A stretch of DNA of 64,000 nucleotides, from positions 8,432,001 through 8,496,000 of the forward strand of contig JAPFFF010000003.1 of NCBI GenBank assembly GCA_039105265.1, read 5' to 3'. The translations under genes were made by a program, and so were the position numbers. Numbering within the stretch: the stretch's first letter is position 1; every line of letters begins with the position of its first letter. The notes beneath the pieces are model-generated. The model was not told where the DNA came from. It did no database searches and worked only from the letters and a program-made list of their open reading frames with translations. Of the stretch, positions 30,501 to 39,563 are shown one piece after another. Source of the stretch: Tritrichomonas musculus (taxonomy: Eukaryota; Parabasalia; Tritrichomonadida; Tritrichomonadidae).

Positions 30501-33500
30501 TTTGGAATTGTGGCACCAATTGGATGTTCAGTTATTGATTGATTACGTCCAATACATAAACAACAATGATGCTGTTGATTTGGATTGGAAAATGATCTTA
30601 ACAAAGCAGAACTTTTTGTTCTCAATTAACTTGATTCATTATGCCAATTCAAAATACGATCCTCAACAATTAGACAAATCTTACAGTTCTTCTTCTAATC
30701 CCAAATTATATATGAAAGGTGAAAGAAGTTCGTCTTTTGATTTTGAACGTAATTGCTCTTATACACCGTTATTTAAAGAATTCTTTATTTTTTGGGAAAA
30801 TATAACTAGAATATTAAAACCAGAAAATTTAATTCCGGTTTTGAAAGAACTTTCTGAGCTTTGTTGTATTCCAGAGATGTCAAATTTGAATGCAAACGTA
30901 AACATTTCTCAATACGATGTTAAAGAAGTCTTGGAGAATAAATTGAAAGCAAATTATGAGTCAGAAAATGACATCTATGATATTTCAATTGCTATTCGTG
31001 TCAAAACCGTTTTGTTCATTCAAAAACTGGAAAGAAGTGCAAAACAACCAGCCACTTTTTCAAATGGAATGCTTCTTTACTTCTCCTTGTTCATGCCCGT
31101 TCCAATCGCGCAAGCTTTATTTTTGTCATTCATGCAGATTCGCTGTGAAGAGAACAATTCGTATCTCGTTGAGACGTTGCCAATCATATCGAAGATAGCG
31201 CAACGGTTCTGTGACAGTTCTCTCATATGGAGTCTTTTTGTTCGGCAGCTGACTGGCGACAAATCGTTCCAAATTGACCTTGACAGTCCGACCAAGAAAA
31301 TTGAAGTTCCTAAGAAAATTGAATGTCCACAGATCTTTTCAATTTTAATTGAAATGTTCATTGCTCTGTCGGTTAAATATAATAGTAGCCTTTCTGATTC
31401 TGGCGATATAGAAAAAAGTGACAAGTTATCGTCTTCTAATGAAAAAACGCCAAATAAAATAAAGAAAGAAAATGCTTTGAAATTAATGTCCGAATTGTTC
31501 AAGTTTAATGAGCATGTCTACTGGCTTGAAGAAGCAAACTTGCCTTCGTTGATTCATCTCATTTCCGGTGGCAAATTTAAAGATGACAAGAGAAATAACA
31601 ACGTTCTTAAATTCCAGAATTATTCAATAAATATTGAATCAATGGATCTGCCAAATAAGCTCTCAGCAATTGAATTGAAGACGTTAGAGAGTAAAATCAT
31701 TGAAAATAAAGACTTGTTCATCGAACTGATCGAAAGATACTCTTTCCAGCCAGTTTCTAATGTATCTGAAGTCAAAGTTTTCGCAGCGAGCATTCTTATC
31801 AAAATTTTCCTCTATTTGACCGATAAGAAGTTGAATAACCGCCTTGTTATCTTTTTCTCATTATTGTCCGATATTGCTGATGATTATGTTTTGATGCATA
31901 CTTTACAAAGCATCTTCTCTTTTATGAGTGGAAGGCCAAAAAGTCCATCTATTGTAAATCTTCTCATTAACGTTGTTTCAAACTTGTTGATTAAGAGAAA
32001 GAACATTTTTAAAGTTAGATTGTTTAGTTCAATCATTGACTTTTCAACTTCGCTTTTGACTCCTCATGAATCAGCAGATAATGAAAACGAGAATGAAAAT
32101 AATGAGAATGAAAATGGTTCTCGAAAAGACAGTTTTAATAACGATGCAAATAATAATGACTGCTTCAAAATGATGGTTCCTTTTCTGACCGTTGCTTTGT
32201 ATGAAATGGGAAAGATTGACAAGAAGAGAGTCGATTTTAATAAACTTGTCAAAAAGTTCATGGAACATTCACAATTGCTAATCGATGAATTCCAGCCAAT
32301 TTCAATCATTCTCATTTACATCTTAATTTATTACAAAGTCGAAGACTTTGAAAACGGCGAAATAAAAGCATTTTATAAGCAACTGAAAGAAAATTACGTT
32401 ATTAATACAAATACGCCACTTTTTTGGAATGTAATTGATTTGACACCTGATTATTCATCACTTTTGATAACTGTTTATTTCAAGGTTGCATCGCCATTAG
32501 CGACTCCTGTTTCATCAACAAATGCGCTGACACCGCAAAGTTCAACTGAAGTGAATTCATTGAGTAAAGCTAGCTTTCATTCTTCTCTCAATATTGCATT
32601 GTCAGCAATTGGCTCTTCATCATCTTCTGTTGATTTTACATCAGCTAACAACTTCTCTGAAATGGTTTCGAAGTCAGATTCAACATCGAACTTCATCGTG
32701 CTCGTGCGTGAATCACTCGAGCAGTTTAAAGTATTCTTTAATGATTGGGTTTCGAATTATTTACACAGTGTGCACATGGATCTATCGTACCGTGACTTGC
32801 CAATAAGTCAGGCACAGACACTCACAAAGAACATAGGATATTACATAACTAGAGAGATCTTGATGTACTTCGTGGAGAACAGATTCTACTTCTTGAACTT
32901 GAACACAAGAATGAGATACAGAGAGAAACTTTTCTCTTTCTTCATTGCAAAGTCTTTCACAAATAAAAGTCAGATTGGTAAGTTGCAATGCAGAAGCTTC
33001 AGAGCTTCACCTTTCTCAGCACCAACAGCCTGCCCGGTCGTCTGCATGCCGTCTACTTTCGCTATAAAAACACCCGACTCAAACCAGAACTCAGCTGAGT
33101 TGATGAAGTCAAAATCATTGCCGCTGCAGCAGACTGACGCAATTAACCAAAATAACTCTGACATGGAGCAGTCACCGCTCATTAGAGACCAATCTCAGGA
33201 AAGCCAAGAAACAAAGCAAGAACAAGAGAATCAAGAGCAGCAAGAGACAAAGCAAGAACAAGAGAATCAAGAGCAGCAAGAGACAAAGCAAGAACAAGAA
33301 CAACAAGAGACAAAGCAAGAACAAGAACAACAAGAGACAAAGCAAGAACAAGAACAACAAGAGACAAAGCAAGAACAAGAACAACAAGAGACAAAGCAAG
33401 AACAAGAACAGCAAGAGACAAAGCAAGAACAAGAGAATCAAGAGCAGCAAGAGACAAAGCAAGAACAAGAACAACAAGAGACAAAGCAAGAACAAGAACA

Positions 33501-36500
33501 ACAAGAGACAAAGCAAGAACAAGAGAATCAAGAGCAGCAAGAGACAAAGCAAGAACAAGAGAATCAAGAGCAGCAAGAGACAAAGCAAGAACAAGAACAA
33601 CAAGAGACAAAGCAAGAACAAGAGAATCAAGAGCAGCAAGAGACAAAGCAAGAACAAGAGAATCAAGAGCAGCAAGAGACAAAGCAAGAACAAGAACAAC
33701 AAGAGACAAAGCAAGAACAAGAACAACAAGAGACAAAGCAAGAACAAGAGAATCAAGAGCAGCAAGAGACAAAGCAAGAACAAGAACAACAAGAGACAAA
33801 GCAAGAACAAGAACAACAAGAGACAAAGCAAGAACAAGAACAACAAGAGACAAAGCAAGAACAAGAACAACAAGAGACAAAGCAAGAACAAGAACAACAA
33901 GAGACAAAGCAAGAACAAGAACAACAAGAGACAAAGCAAGAACAAGAGAATCAAGAGCAGCAAGAGACAAAGCATGAACAAGAGAGCACGCAAGAAAAAG
34001 ATCAGCAAGAAAATGAAAATCAAGATGAAAATGAGAAGAAAGAAGAAGGTAGCAATGCTGGTGTGCAAGAACCAGAGAAATCGCAAGAACCAGAAGATCA
34101 AGCTAATGAATCACGGCAAAAAGAATCAGAACAGCAAACGCAAGAAAATCAAGTAAATGATTCACAAAAGCAAGAATTAGAGCAAGCACAAGAAAGCAAA
34201 GATGGTGAACCAGAGCATGAAACCCAACAAGCGCAAGAGAATCAAGCTGGTGGCTCACAGCAACAAGAATTAAAGCAAGAGCAAGAAAGCAAAGATGGCG
34301 AGTCACAAAAAGCGCAAGAAGAGCAGAAGCAGCCAGAACTCGCCAAGGAAGAGTCAAGCCAGCAGGACTCAATTCTCACACTCGAAAGCGAGGCATCTAA
34401 CGCCAGCTCAAAGGCGTCAGTAACTTCGCAGCAGCCGCAGGAGTCTCAGTACCTCTCATCGCTCGACCTCCTCACGAACAAGTCAGCCGAGTTTGACCTG
34501 CACCAGCACCGCCACCAAGCGGACTTTGAGTGCGACACTCAGCTCCACAACTACTACGACATTGTCATGCTTCACTCTCCTCTACTCAACGTTGGCTCGC
34601 AGCATCTCTACGACATGTTCAAGGACATCTACGGCGAGATTGCCCAGTACCACCAGTGCACGCTAATCAGGCAGTTCTTCCGCATTCCCTGCATCTGCTT
34701 CAACATGCCCCTCCAAGGCCGCATTCTCATCCTCACGGACGCGACCACGTCCGAAGAATGCAAGATCAAGCTTCTCGAGCCTACGTCTCATCTTAGCGAG
34801 AGTTTTCTTATGAATGAATTCGGTCCCTATTCGATATTCTGTGGCCACTTTGTCATCAATGTTGACGTTGACGGCATCATCATGTCATCCAAGTTCATTT
34901 CGCGAGGCAAAGAATCATCTCTTCTCTTCTTCAGTGTCTCCAATGGAAGCTTCATTCTCGAGTTCCTCTTCTTCTCGATCATCAATCCGAGCGATCTCAA
35001 ATTGAGCATTAAAATCAGCCAGCAACTGTGGCTCAACAAGTTCATCTCCAACAAATTCTATCTTGAAATACTCAACTTCTTTGGCATGCGAAGTTTTGAA
35101 GATTTCTCGGCGTATCCGATCTTTCCGCGAGTGATTCAAGATGTCAGCAAGTTGATCTTTCAAACGAAAGACGATCAAATTGATTCAAATTTGAGAGACC
35201 TTTCAAAGCCCATACAAGTTATCGGTTATGACGATAGCCAATTCTTTGTGAAGCGTTTCCAAATGTATCACTTCCACTATTTTGAGAACCTCTCAAATTC
35301 AATAACCGTTTCTGCATTGAATTTGAGATTGGCGCCTTTTTGCTTCCAGCAGTGGTACCTAAATGACGGCTGGGACAAAGGAGAGAGAAACTTCCTATCG
35401 GCGTCACCTCGTCTATCGGCTACCAAGAAGACAATAGACGAGCTTCCGCCCGAAATGTTCTGCTATCCGGAAGTCCTCATGAACAAGAACCAGTTTCGGT
35501 TACCTAACGGTAAACTATTCAATTTGCAGTTCCCAGAGTGGTGCAATTGCGGGCACTGCAACCTATGCAAAAAGTGTGGAAAAAATAACGGTTTTAGCGG
35601 TTGTAAGAAGGCACCTTTCTTCTTCGTTGAATACATGCGTTATGCGCTCGAACACGACGACGTAAGAAAGAACTTGAATAAGTGGATCGACTTGAATTTC
35701 GGCGATAAATTGATGTCAGAAGAAGAGTTGAACGTTTACCATCCTTTGTCATTTGTTGCACCGCCAACAAATGACGGAAGCGCAGACGTAGCAACGGCCG
35801 CCAAGAAGCTGGAAGAGCAGAGAGCTTGGATGCTTCAATGCGGACAAGTTCCTAAGAAAATCTTCGACCAGCCTCATCCGCAGTACGACAGTTCCAAGCA
35901 GCTTTACTCGGCTGATTTCAATCCATTGAATTTTGTCTTTTCGCCCAAAGAATTCACCTTTATGGCCAATTTAAACAGATTTCCGATGAATCGACCAAAT
36001 ACGTCCTCAAATGGATTTGCATTCTATCCGCCGTATGTCTTCACCGCTAACATCTCAAAAGATACGGTTGTTAACGTACGAAATAACATTGAATTTGTTG
36101 AGAACATGAAGACTCAAATTTTGAGGAGTGTGATTGATATTTCACCTTCACTTTTCTTCAAGAAGCACGTTGAGATTCTAACCGACTTCATTGTCATCAC
36201 GTACGCGATGTCTCTTGTCACTGTCTACAAGATCATCAAGACGGAGAAGGGATTCAATGTCATTCTGACTGGCACGCTATGTTGCTCATCATTCAAAAAG
36301 AAGAAAAAAGTGACAAAAATTGAAGGCACTGAAAATAATAACGAGAGCGATTTGTCAGTCGGTTTGAATAGCAGCAACGACTTCCTCCACTACAGCCACA
36401 GCTTCAACGGCGAAGGCGATATCATCGACGATAACGGAGTCGTTGATTACAACGATATCGGAGACGTTGACGATAGCTATATTGAAGAAAAACCGTTATT

Positions 36501-36993
36501 TTCAACGCTTCACGTTAAGCAATTTTTGTGTGCAACCGTCTGCTCAACAGAAGTCATTATTTGGTGCTTCTCAACGTCAATGGTTGTCGCCAGAATTGAC
36601 TTAAATGCAAACATTGAAAAAGTCGAAAATGATGGTCAAAAAATTGGCATAATAACCGCTAAATTTGATGAGGAAATTAACGTACTTTACTTGACAACAT
36701 CGAACGGAGAACTTCACCAATACTCGCTCAATGGTCAATTGATAAGGAAAATTGACCTAAAGACGGCGGTTACTGCAATTGAAATAATTCCAAGCGGATT
36801 CTCTGTCTTCACTAGATACATCGTGACCGGGCACATGGACGGTTCTGTGAGGATATTAAAAGTTGACCTTGAAACTAGGGAATTCGTGGTCGTAAAGGAA
36901 AAGAATTTGTTCCAGCTGAGAGTGGCAAGAATTATTCCGCATAGAGACTCGTATGTCATTGATGTGTATGTAATTCCATCTCGTTTAATATGA
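27598..36993 (+). CDS. Giant BEACH-WD40 protein with LG-like domain and coding minisatellite
   Basis: A 3131-residue single-exon BEACH protein (neurobeachin/LYST/LvsA type), a scaffold for vesicle traffic and lysosome function. The N-terminal 650 residues are helical (ARM-like). A ConA/LG-like beta domain lies near 690-860. More helical sequence follows to about 1860. Residues 1865-2130 are QETKQEQEQ repeats. A PH-like domain (about 2350-2465) precedes the BEACH domain (about 2488-2715), recognised by FEDFSAYPIFPRVIQD, RDLSKPIQ, LPPEMFCYPEVLMN and LNKWIDLNFGDK. WD40 repeats (about 2855-3120) close the protein (HVKQFLCATVCSTEVIIW, YIVTGHMDGSVRIL). The BEACH domain contains an extra Cys-rich segment from residue 2649. 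The 34.3-35.7 kb part is more G+C-rich than the rest. Confidence 0.93.
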   Translation: MKKKETRYNEFPINFDEEVYQTKLSAKDKSDYIFSLLTSFFSRNFDQFPISLANQAIPTFQKFFDILPTSFEMQNSPSFFSLIPQFLVCFQPYYDEIPHAELYMNAYDYIVGEYIKLPAPITIESLKILFQSRKFCETFLETSRINQLLQNNMPENENFDKLLNIINTQALFDEIKARNDYKQLIVDLYNFVSESEITYSDHYFVSFLHFILGIVIKLFKYGQFDGESNINSEKVFDDILFSTGIFEKINKFLVYLDDGEVTWSTFHPLMTCSADPNEIPYDLKIFLQLNKIFINDGFSLKSKKTVLLELLHDNIIFESPFCINQTQFPIHLWIIKELVCDEEFFSIYIKIIEKCISIDQSSALYSIHEFIELLSPPIQKKEIFYNKIFEWMSKIVNPVNFPNSHPIDSSIFNDDFFYDSLLINPSLKVVDEYFNFPHFHELFSLLFDFRRTRYHRKDLISRVFDLIGLNHSKYVKHYKMDQLILSNFEVNILNYYIDNITDSRVVSLFSIMNSEIFIRMPQLFRAGNTFSIVERHMKEDDPTNCENYLRELLMLIHSIANYSKDMFFDDWVLTLPKESPIFKMPNEIISSFVFSESVIFLPSLVPILQNADFSSYSPYNHYLLGRYSVPVALKLGIQLPNLPSICQHYISFDTYNHLMKTGQIVNLVRRSKKNEEVQCYEFFVGALPGSITLPSPEAIVNETQYFFNYPDSQNLGGPSNYIFVMFYVKFNEVPTNLFPFLHVSKTTFYINEDYIAYGENGKKKIRQIHSNVWYLIRVQKTKIMNWTEFYIDNKKELTLREAFNFEMIGDSKSQVSTSFFIAQNIFATTFLPENSVINRFNLNYQRSINPILHGGVVSAPIFSISNLLRENYTYLHNFDNFDEILHNSKLKKLNGEIELIKDFFVFLIQTADYLADNQCYFFYNRFLCSMMMNPEFFTQFHIVGLIQSILMLKNPQIRTSIFISTLFNLELWHQLDVQLLIDYVQYINNNDAVDLDWKMILTKQNFLFSINLIHYANSKYDPQQLDKSYSSSSNPKLYMKGERSSSFDFERNCSYTPLFKEFFIFWENITRILKPENLIPVLKELSELCCIPEMSNLNANVNISQYDVKEVLENKLKANYESENDIYDISIAIRVKTVLFIQKLERSAKQPATFSNGMLLYFSLFMPVPIAQALFLSFMQIRCEENNSYLVETLPIISKIAQRFCDSSLIWSLFVRQLTGDKSFQIDLDSPTKKIEVPKKIECPQIFSILIEMFIALSVKYNSSLSDSGDIEKSDKLSSSNEKTPNKIKKENALKLMSELFKFNEHVYWLEEANLPSLIHLISGGKFKDDKRNNNVLKFQNYSINIESMDLPNKLSAIELKTLESKIIENKDLFIELIERYSFQPVSNVSEVKVFAASILIKIFLYLTDKKLNNRLVIFFSLLSDIADDYVLMHTLQSIFSFMSGRPKSPSIVNLLINVVSNLLIKRKNIFKVRLFSSIIDFSTSLLTPHESADNENENENNENENGSRKDSFNNDANNNDCFKMMVPFLTVALYEMGKIDKKRVDFNKLVKKFMEHSQLLIDEFQPISIILIYILIYYKVEDFENGEIKAFYKQLKENYVINTNTPLFWNVIDLTPDYSSLLITVYFKVASPLATPVSSTNALTPQSSTEVNSLSKASFHSSLNIALSAIGSSSSSVDFTSANNFSEMVSKSDSTSNFIVLVRESLEQFKVFFNDWVSNYLHSVHMDLSYRDLPISQAQTLTKNIGYYITREILMYFVENRFYFLNLNTRMRYREKLFSFFIAKSFTNKSQIGKLQCRSFRASPFSAPTACPVVCMPSTFAIKTPDSNQNSAELMKSKSLPLQQTDAINQNNSDMEQSPLIRDQSQESQETKQEQENQEQQETKQEQENQEQQETKQEQEQQETKQEQEQQETKQEQEQQETKQEQEQQETKQEQEQQETKQEQENQEQQETKQEQEQQETKQEQEQQETKQEQENQEQQETKQEQENQEQQETKQEQEQQETKQEQENQEQQETKQEQENQEQQETKQEQEQQETKQEQEQQETKQEQENQEQQETKQEQEQQETKQEQEQQETKQEQEQQETKQEQEQQETKQEQEQQETKQEQEQQETKQEQENQEQQETKHEQESTQEKDQQENENQDENEKKEEGSNAGVQEPEKSQEPEDQANESRQKESEQQTQENQVNDSQKQELEQAQESKDGEPEHETQQAQENQAGGSQQQELKQEQESKDGESQKAQEEQKQPELAKEESSQQDSILTLESEASNASSKASVTSQQPQESQYLSSLDLLTNKSAEFDLHQHRHQADFECDTQLHNYYDIVMLHSPLLNVGSQHLYDMFKDIYGEIAQYHQCTLIRQFFRIPCICFNMPLQGRILILTDATTSEECKIKLLEPTSHLSESFLMNEFGPYSIFCGHFVINVDVDGIIMSSKFISRGKESSLLFFSVSNGSFILEFLFFSIINPSDLKLSIKISQQLWLNKFISNKFYLEILNFFGMRSFEDFSAYPIFPRVIQDVSKLIFQTKDDQIDSNLRDLSKPIQVIGYDDSQFFVKRFQMYHFHYFENLSNSITVSALNLRLAPFCFQQWYLNDGWDKGERNFLSASPRLSATKKTIDELPPEMFCYPEVLMNKNQFRLPNGKLFNLQFPEWCNCGHCNLCKKCGKNNGFSGCKKAPFFFVEYMRYALEHDDVRKNLNKWIDLNFGDKLMSEEELNVYHPLSFVAPPTNDGSADVATAAKKLEEQRAWMLQCGQVPKKIFDQPHPQYDSSKQLYSADFNPLNFVFSPKEFTFMANLNRFPMNRPNTSSNGFAFYPPYVFTANISKDTVVNVRNNIEFVENMKTQILRSVIDISPSLFFKKHVEILTDFIVITYAMSLVTVYKIIKTEKGFNVILTGTLCCSSFKKKKKVTKIEGTENNNESDLSVGLNSSNDFLHYSHSFNGEGDIIDDNGVVDYNDIGDVDDSYIEEKPLFSTLHVKQFLCATVCSTEVIIWCFSTSMVVARIDLNANIEKVENDGQKIGIITAKFDEEINVLYLTTSNGELHQYSLNGQLIRKIDLKTAVTAIEIIPSGFSVFTRYIVTGHMDGSVRILKVDLETREFVVVKEKNLFQLRVARIIPHRDSYVIDVYVIPSRLI
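33190..33990 (+). repeat. Coding minisatellite (27- and 36-nt units)
   Basis: About two dozen tandem units inside the BEACH gene. The short unit encodes QETKQEQEQ (27 nt), and the longer encodes the same with an added NQE-type triplet (36 nt). Units are nearly identical at DNA level, so the array has been homogenised recently by slippage or unequal exchange. All units are multiples of three, which keeps the frame and also leaves the antisense strand open. Confidence 0.95.
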
Positions 36994-37714
36994 TTGACTT
37001 TTGATGTGGCGATGATAATTAATAGTAATGTATATATTTCGAATGTAATTTATTAAATAAAAACAAAAAAAAAAAAAAAAATCTAATTTTATTTTTATTT
37101 TTTTTTTGTGGTTATTTAAACAAATGAGTAATATAGTCATATTGGTATAGATTTTGTATGTAATGCTTGTTTTCATTGAGCTATCTCGAATAATGCTGAA
37201 ATTATAATTTCTAAAGATTTCAATTGAAAAAGTTTTTGTTTGAATTAATCAATTTGAAATAATGAGTGATTTTGTTGTAATTTTATTTGTATTGTTAATA
37301 TAATATTTATCACTTGTTGTGGCATGATTTTCTTCAAGAAAAATGTTGAATCAATGAGTCAATTGTTCGAAATAAAATTTAATAAGCTTTTTCTCATAAT
37401 TTTCCATATTTATGTATTTAGCAGGAATCATTATAAAATTTCTTTCACAGTAAATTTGATTTCGATAGTTAAATCCTATTTAAAAAATAAATGGATATTC
37501 AAACTTCAAAATAGGGATTTCATTACCATTTGAATAAAAATATGATATTTAATTGATTAAATAAGAATAGTTATATCATGAAATAATAAAAAATGAACAT
37601 GAATCATTCTTTGTAAAGTATATAAAAAGAAAAATTGCTAATAGAAACAAATGATTTTATATAAATATTTTAACAATGATCAATCAAACAAAGATATTCG
37701 ACTAATTAAAAAAA
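36994..37714. other. Convergent intergenic region with poly(A) run
   Basis: TTATTAAATAAAAAC followed by about 17 A at 37065-37081 lies roughly 70 bases after the BEACH stop and could be the BEACH gene's poly(A) site. The rest is AT-rich with no gene recognised. Confidence 0.55.
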
Positions 37715-38011
37715 TTAATCAATATTGCATATATTCCCGCATTTTGTTTCAGTTTGTTCTTCCTCCAAAGCCCATCGATCTTTGGCAATTAGCATAAAGT
37801 CTTTTAATTGTACTGGTTTGCGAAATTTTTCAGCCTTTAAATATTTCTTTAAAGATTTCTTTTTTTGTGCGATTTCATCTTCAGTTAAAACAGGTTGATT
37901 TTGCTTTGGAAAAGGTTCTGCTTTTTCTTCAATTGGAACATCTGCGATATAAGGGCAATATCCTGGAATTAAATCAATTCCTGGATCTGTGCTTTCGTCA
38001 GAAAGATTCAT
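37715..38011 (-). CDS. Small protein of unknown function
   Basis: A 98-residue, charged, soluble protein with no membrane segment. It has a Pro-containing N-terminus (DPGIDLIPGYCPYIADVP), a Lys-rich helical middle (EIAQKKKSLKKYLKAEKF) and a C-terminus with two Cys (TKCGNICNID). The codon pattern looks coding, and ATG at 38011 begins the protein-like part; upstream in-frame codons include no ATG. I do not recognise a family. Confidence 0.5.
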   Translation of the reverse strand: MNLSDESTDPGIDLIPGYCPYIADVPIEEKAEPFPKQNQPVLTEDEIAQKKKSLKKYLKAEKFRKPVQLKDFMLIAKDRWALEEEQTETKCGNICNID

Positions 38012-38499
38012 AAAAAAAATATTACACAATTTGAAATCATATTCAAAATATTTTAATTTTTCAATAGAATTTTTTTATATTTGAGTCATGATCGGAATGG
38101 TTTTTAAATAGCTTAAAAATTCAATGAATTGAGTGTTTCTTTGTAAAAATATTTTTACAAAATTATATTGGTTTTTTATAAAGTTACCCAATTCCTATTT
38201 TTTTATTTGTTTGTTTGTTTGCGTCATGAAAATGGGAAAATTGAGTATCAAAATTTTTTGAACTATCATTTTTTGAGAATAAGAGAAAGTATTATTGCAT
38301 AAAAGGTTTTGTTCTCATTTATAATCTTGCTCAAAAATATATAAATTGTATAATTTGAGCATAGATTTTTTTTTTCATATAAATATTAACAGGAATATGT
38401 TTATATATCCAGAGTACTAAGTATCTTTATCAAATACAAGAAAGATAATAGTTTGAAAAAAGATAAGTCAAAAAAAAATAAAAAATACAGAATATTTAT
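38012..38499. other. Intergenic sequence
   Basis: About 490 AT-rich bases with a short TTTG repeat near 38208-38221. No gene is recognised. Confidence 0.5.
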
Positions 38500-39540
38500 T
38501 CAAATAATTTCAACTATGGTTTCATTTGGAAAAGATATCAATGAAATTAAAGAAGATGGAATTGATATATGTCTTAATGATGAACATTTTTGAAAACTAT
38601 TTTGACTTATTGTAGTAACTGATGGTGGAATCTTTATTTCTGTGAGAGATGTGCAAGAAAAGAAAGCAAAGCACCCAATTGAAGTAACTGAAGAAGGAAT
38701 TAAGATTTCTTTTAATGACAAGCATTCAGAGAACACTTTTTCTTTAATTTCAACCAAAGATGATGGAATTTTTATTTTAGTCAATGAAGAGCATCTTGTG
38801 AAAGCAGAGGCTCCTATTTCAGTTACTGAAGATGGTATTTCGATATCTAGCAATGAAGAGCATCCAAAAAAAGCTTTTTCTTTAATTTCTTTTACAGACA
38901 CTGGAATTGTCACTTTTTTCAATTCAGAGCATTGAGCAAAAAGTGACACCTCAATTGAATTCAACGAAAAAGGAAGCGCTATTTCTTCAATTGACGAGCA
39001 TCTAAAAAAAGCGCAATCGCCAATAAAATTCACAGATGAAGGAATTGTCACTTTTTCCAATGAAGAACATTGATAAAAAGCGGAGCTGCCGATTTTAGTC
39101 ACGGTTGAAGGAATTGTTATTTGAATGAGCGAGTTGCATTTGAAGAATGCCCTCTCCTCAATTCTTGTTGTATTGGGGAAAATTGTCACTTTTTCAAGTG
39201 ATGAACATTCCTCAAAAGTTGAGTTCTCAATTGAGTTCACTGAAGAAGGAATTTCTACTTGTTTCAGCGACAAGCAACTTCTGAAAGCATCATTGCCGAT
39301 TGAGGCCACTGAGGAGGGAATTGTTACTTGGCTGAGATTTGAGCACTTGCAGAAAGCAAACTTGCCAATCGATGTCACAGAGGGCGGAATTGTCATTTCT
39401 GTCATTTTTGTGCATTGATAGAAAGAATAATCAGCAATTCCAACTGAATCTAAAAGTAATTGAATAATTTCTTTATTTTCATTGTCAGCAGCATATTGCG
39501 ATGCCATTCTATTAGCAAACTTAAATAATAATTGAAACAT
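38500..39540 (-). CDS. BspA/TpLRR-type leucine-rich repeat protein
   Basis: A 346-residue protein built of about 11 repeats of the TpLRR (LRR_5) type, with units like SITKIGSSAFYQCSSLEKVTIP of about 23 residues and invariant IPSSV, AF and CSSL positions. BspA-like proteins are greatly expanded in trichomonads and many are surface adhesins; this one has no signal peptide or membrane segment, so a cytoplasmic form is likely. The first 35 residues (ASQYAADNENKEIIQLLLDSV) are not LRR. It starts only 25 bases after the stop of the frameshifted ankyrin gene, on the same strand, with a T-run between. Confidence 0.88.
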   Translation of the reverse strand: MFQLLFKFANRMASQYAADNENKEIIQLLLDSVGIADYSFYQCTKMTEMTIPPSVTSIGKFAFCKCSNLSQVTIPSSVASIGNDAFRSCLSLKQVEIPSSVNSIENSTFEECSSLEKVTIFPNTTRIEERAFFKCNSLIQITIPSTVTKIGSSAFYQCSSLEKVTIPSSVNFIGDCAFFRCSSIEEIALPFSLNSIEVSLFAQCSELKKVTIPVSVKEIKEKAFFGCSSLLDIEIPSSVTEIGASAFTRCSSLTKIKIPSSLVEIKEKVFSECLSLKEILIPSSVTSIGCFAFFSCTSLTEIKIPPSVTTISQNSFQKCSSLRHISIPSSLISLISFPNETIVEII

Positions 39541-39563
39541 TATTTAAAAAAAAAAAAAAAACT

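Noticed and set aside
33190-33990. CRISPR-like array
   Set aside because: Units are contiguous, in frame and without unique spacers; it is a coding minisatellite in a eukaryotic gene.
33172-34101. Long Leu-rich antisense frames opposite the BEACH minisatellite
   Set aside because: They are open only because the repeat unit is a multiple of three and lacks antisense stops; composition is pure repeat shadow.
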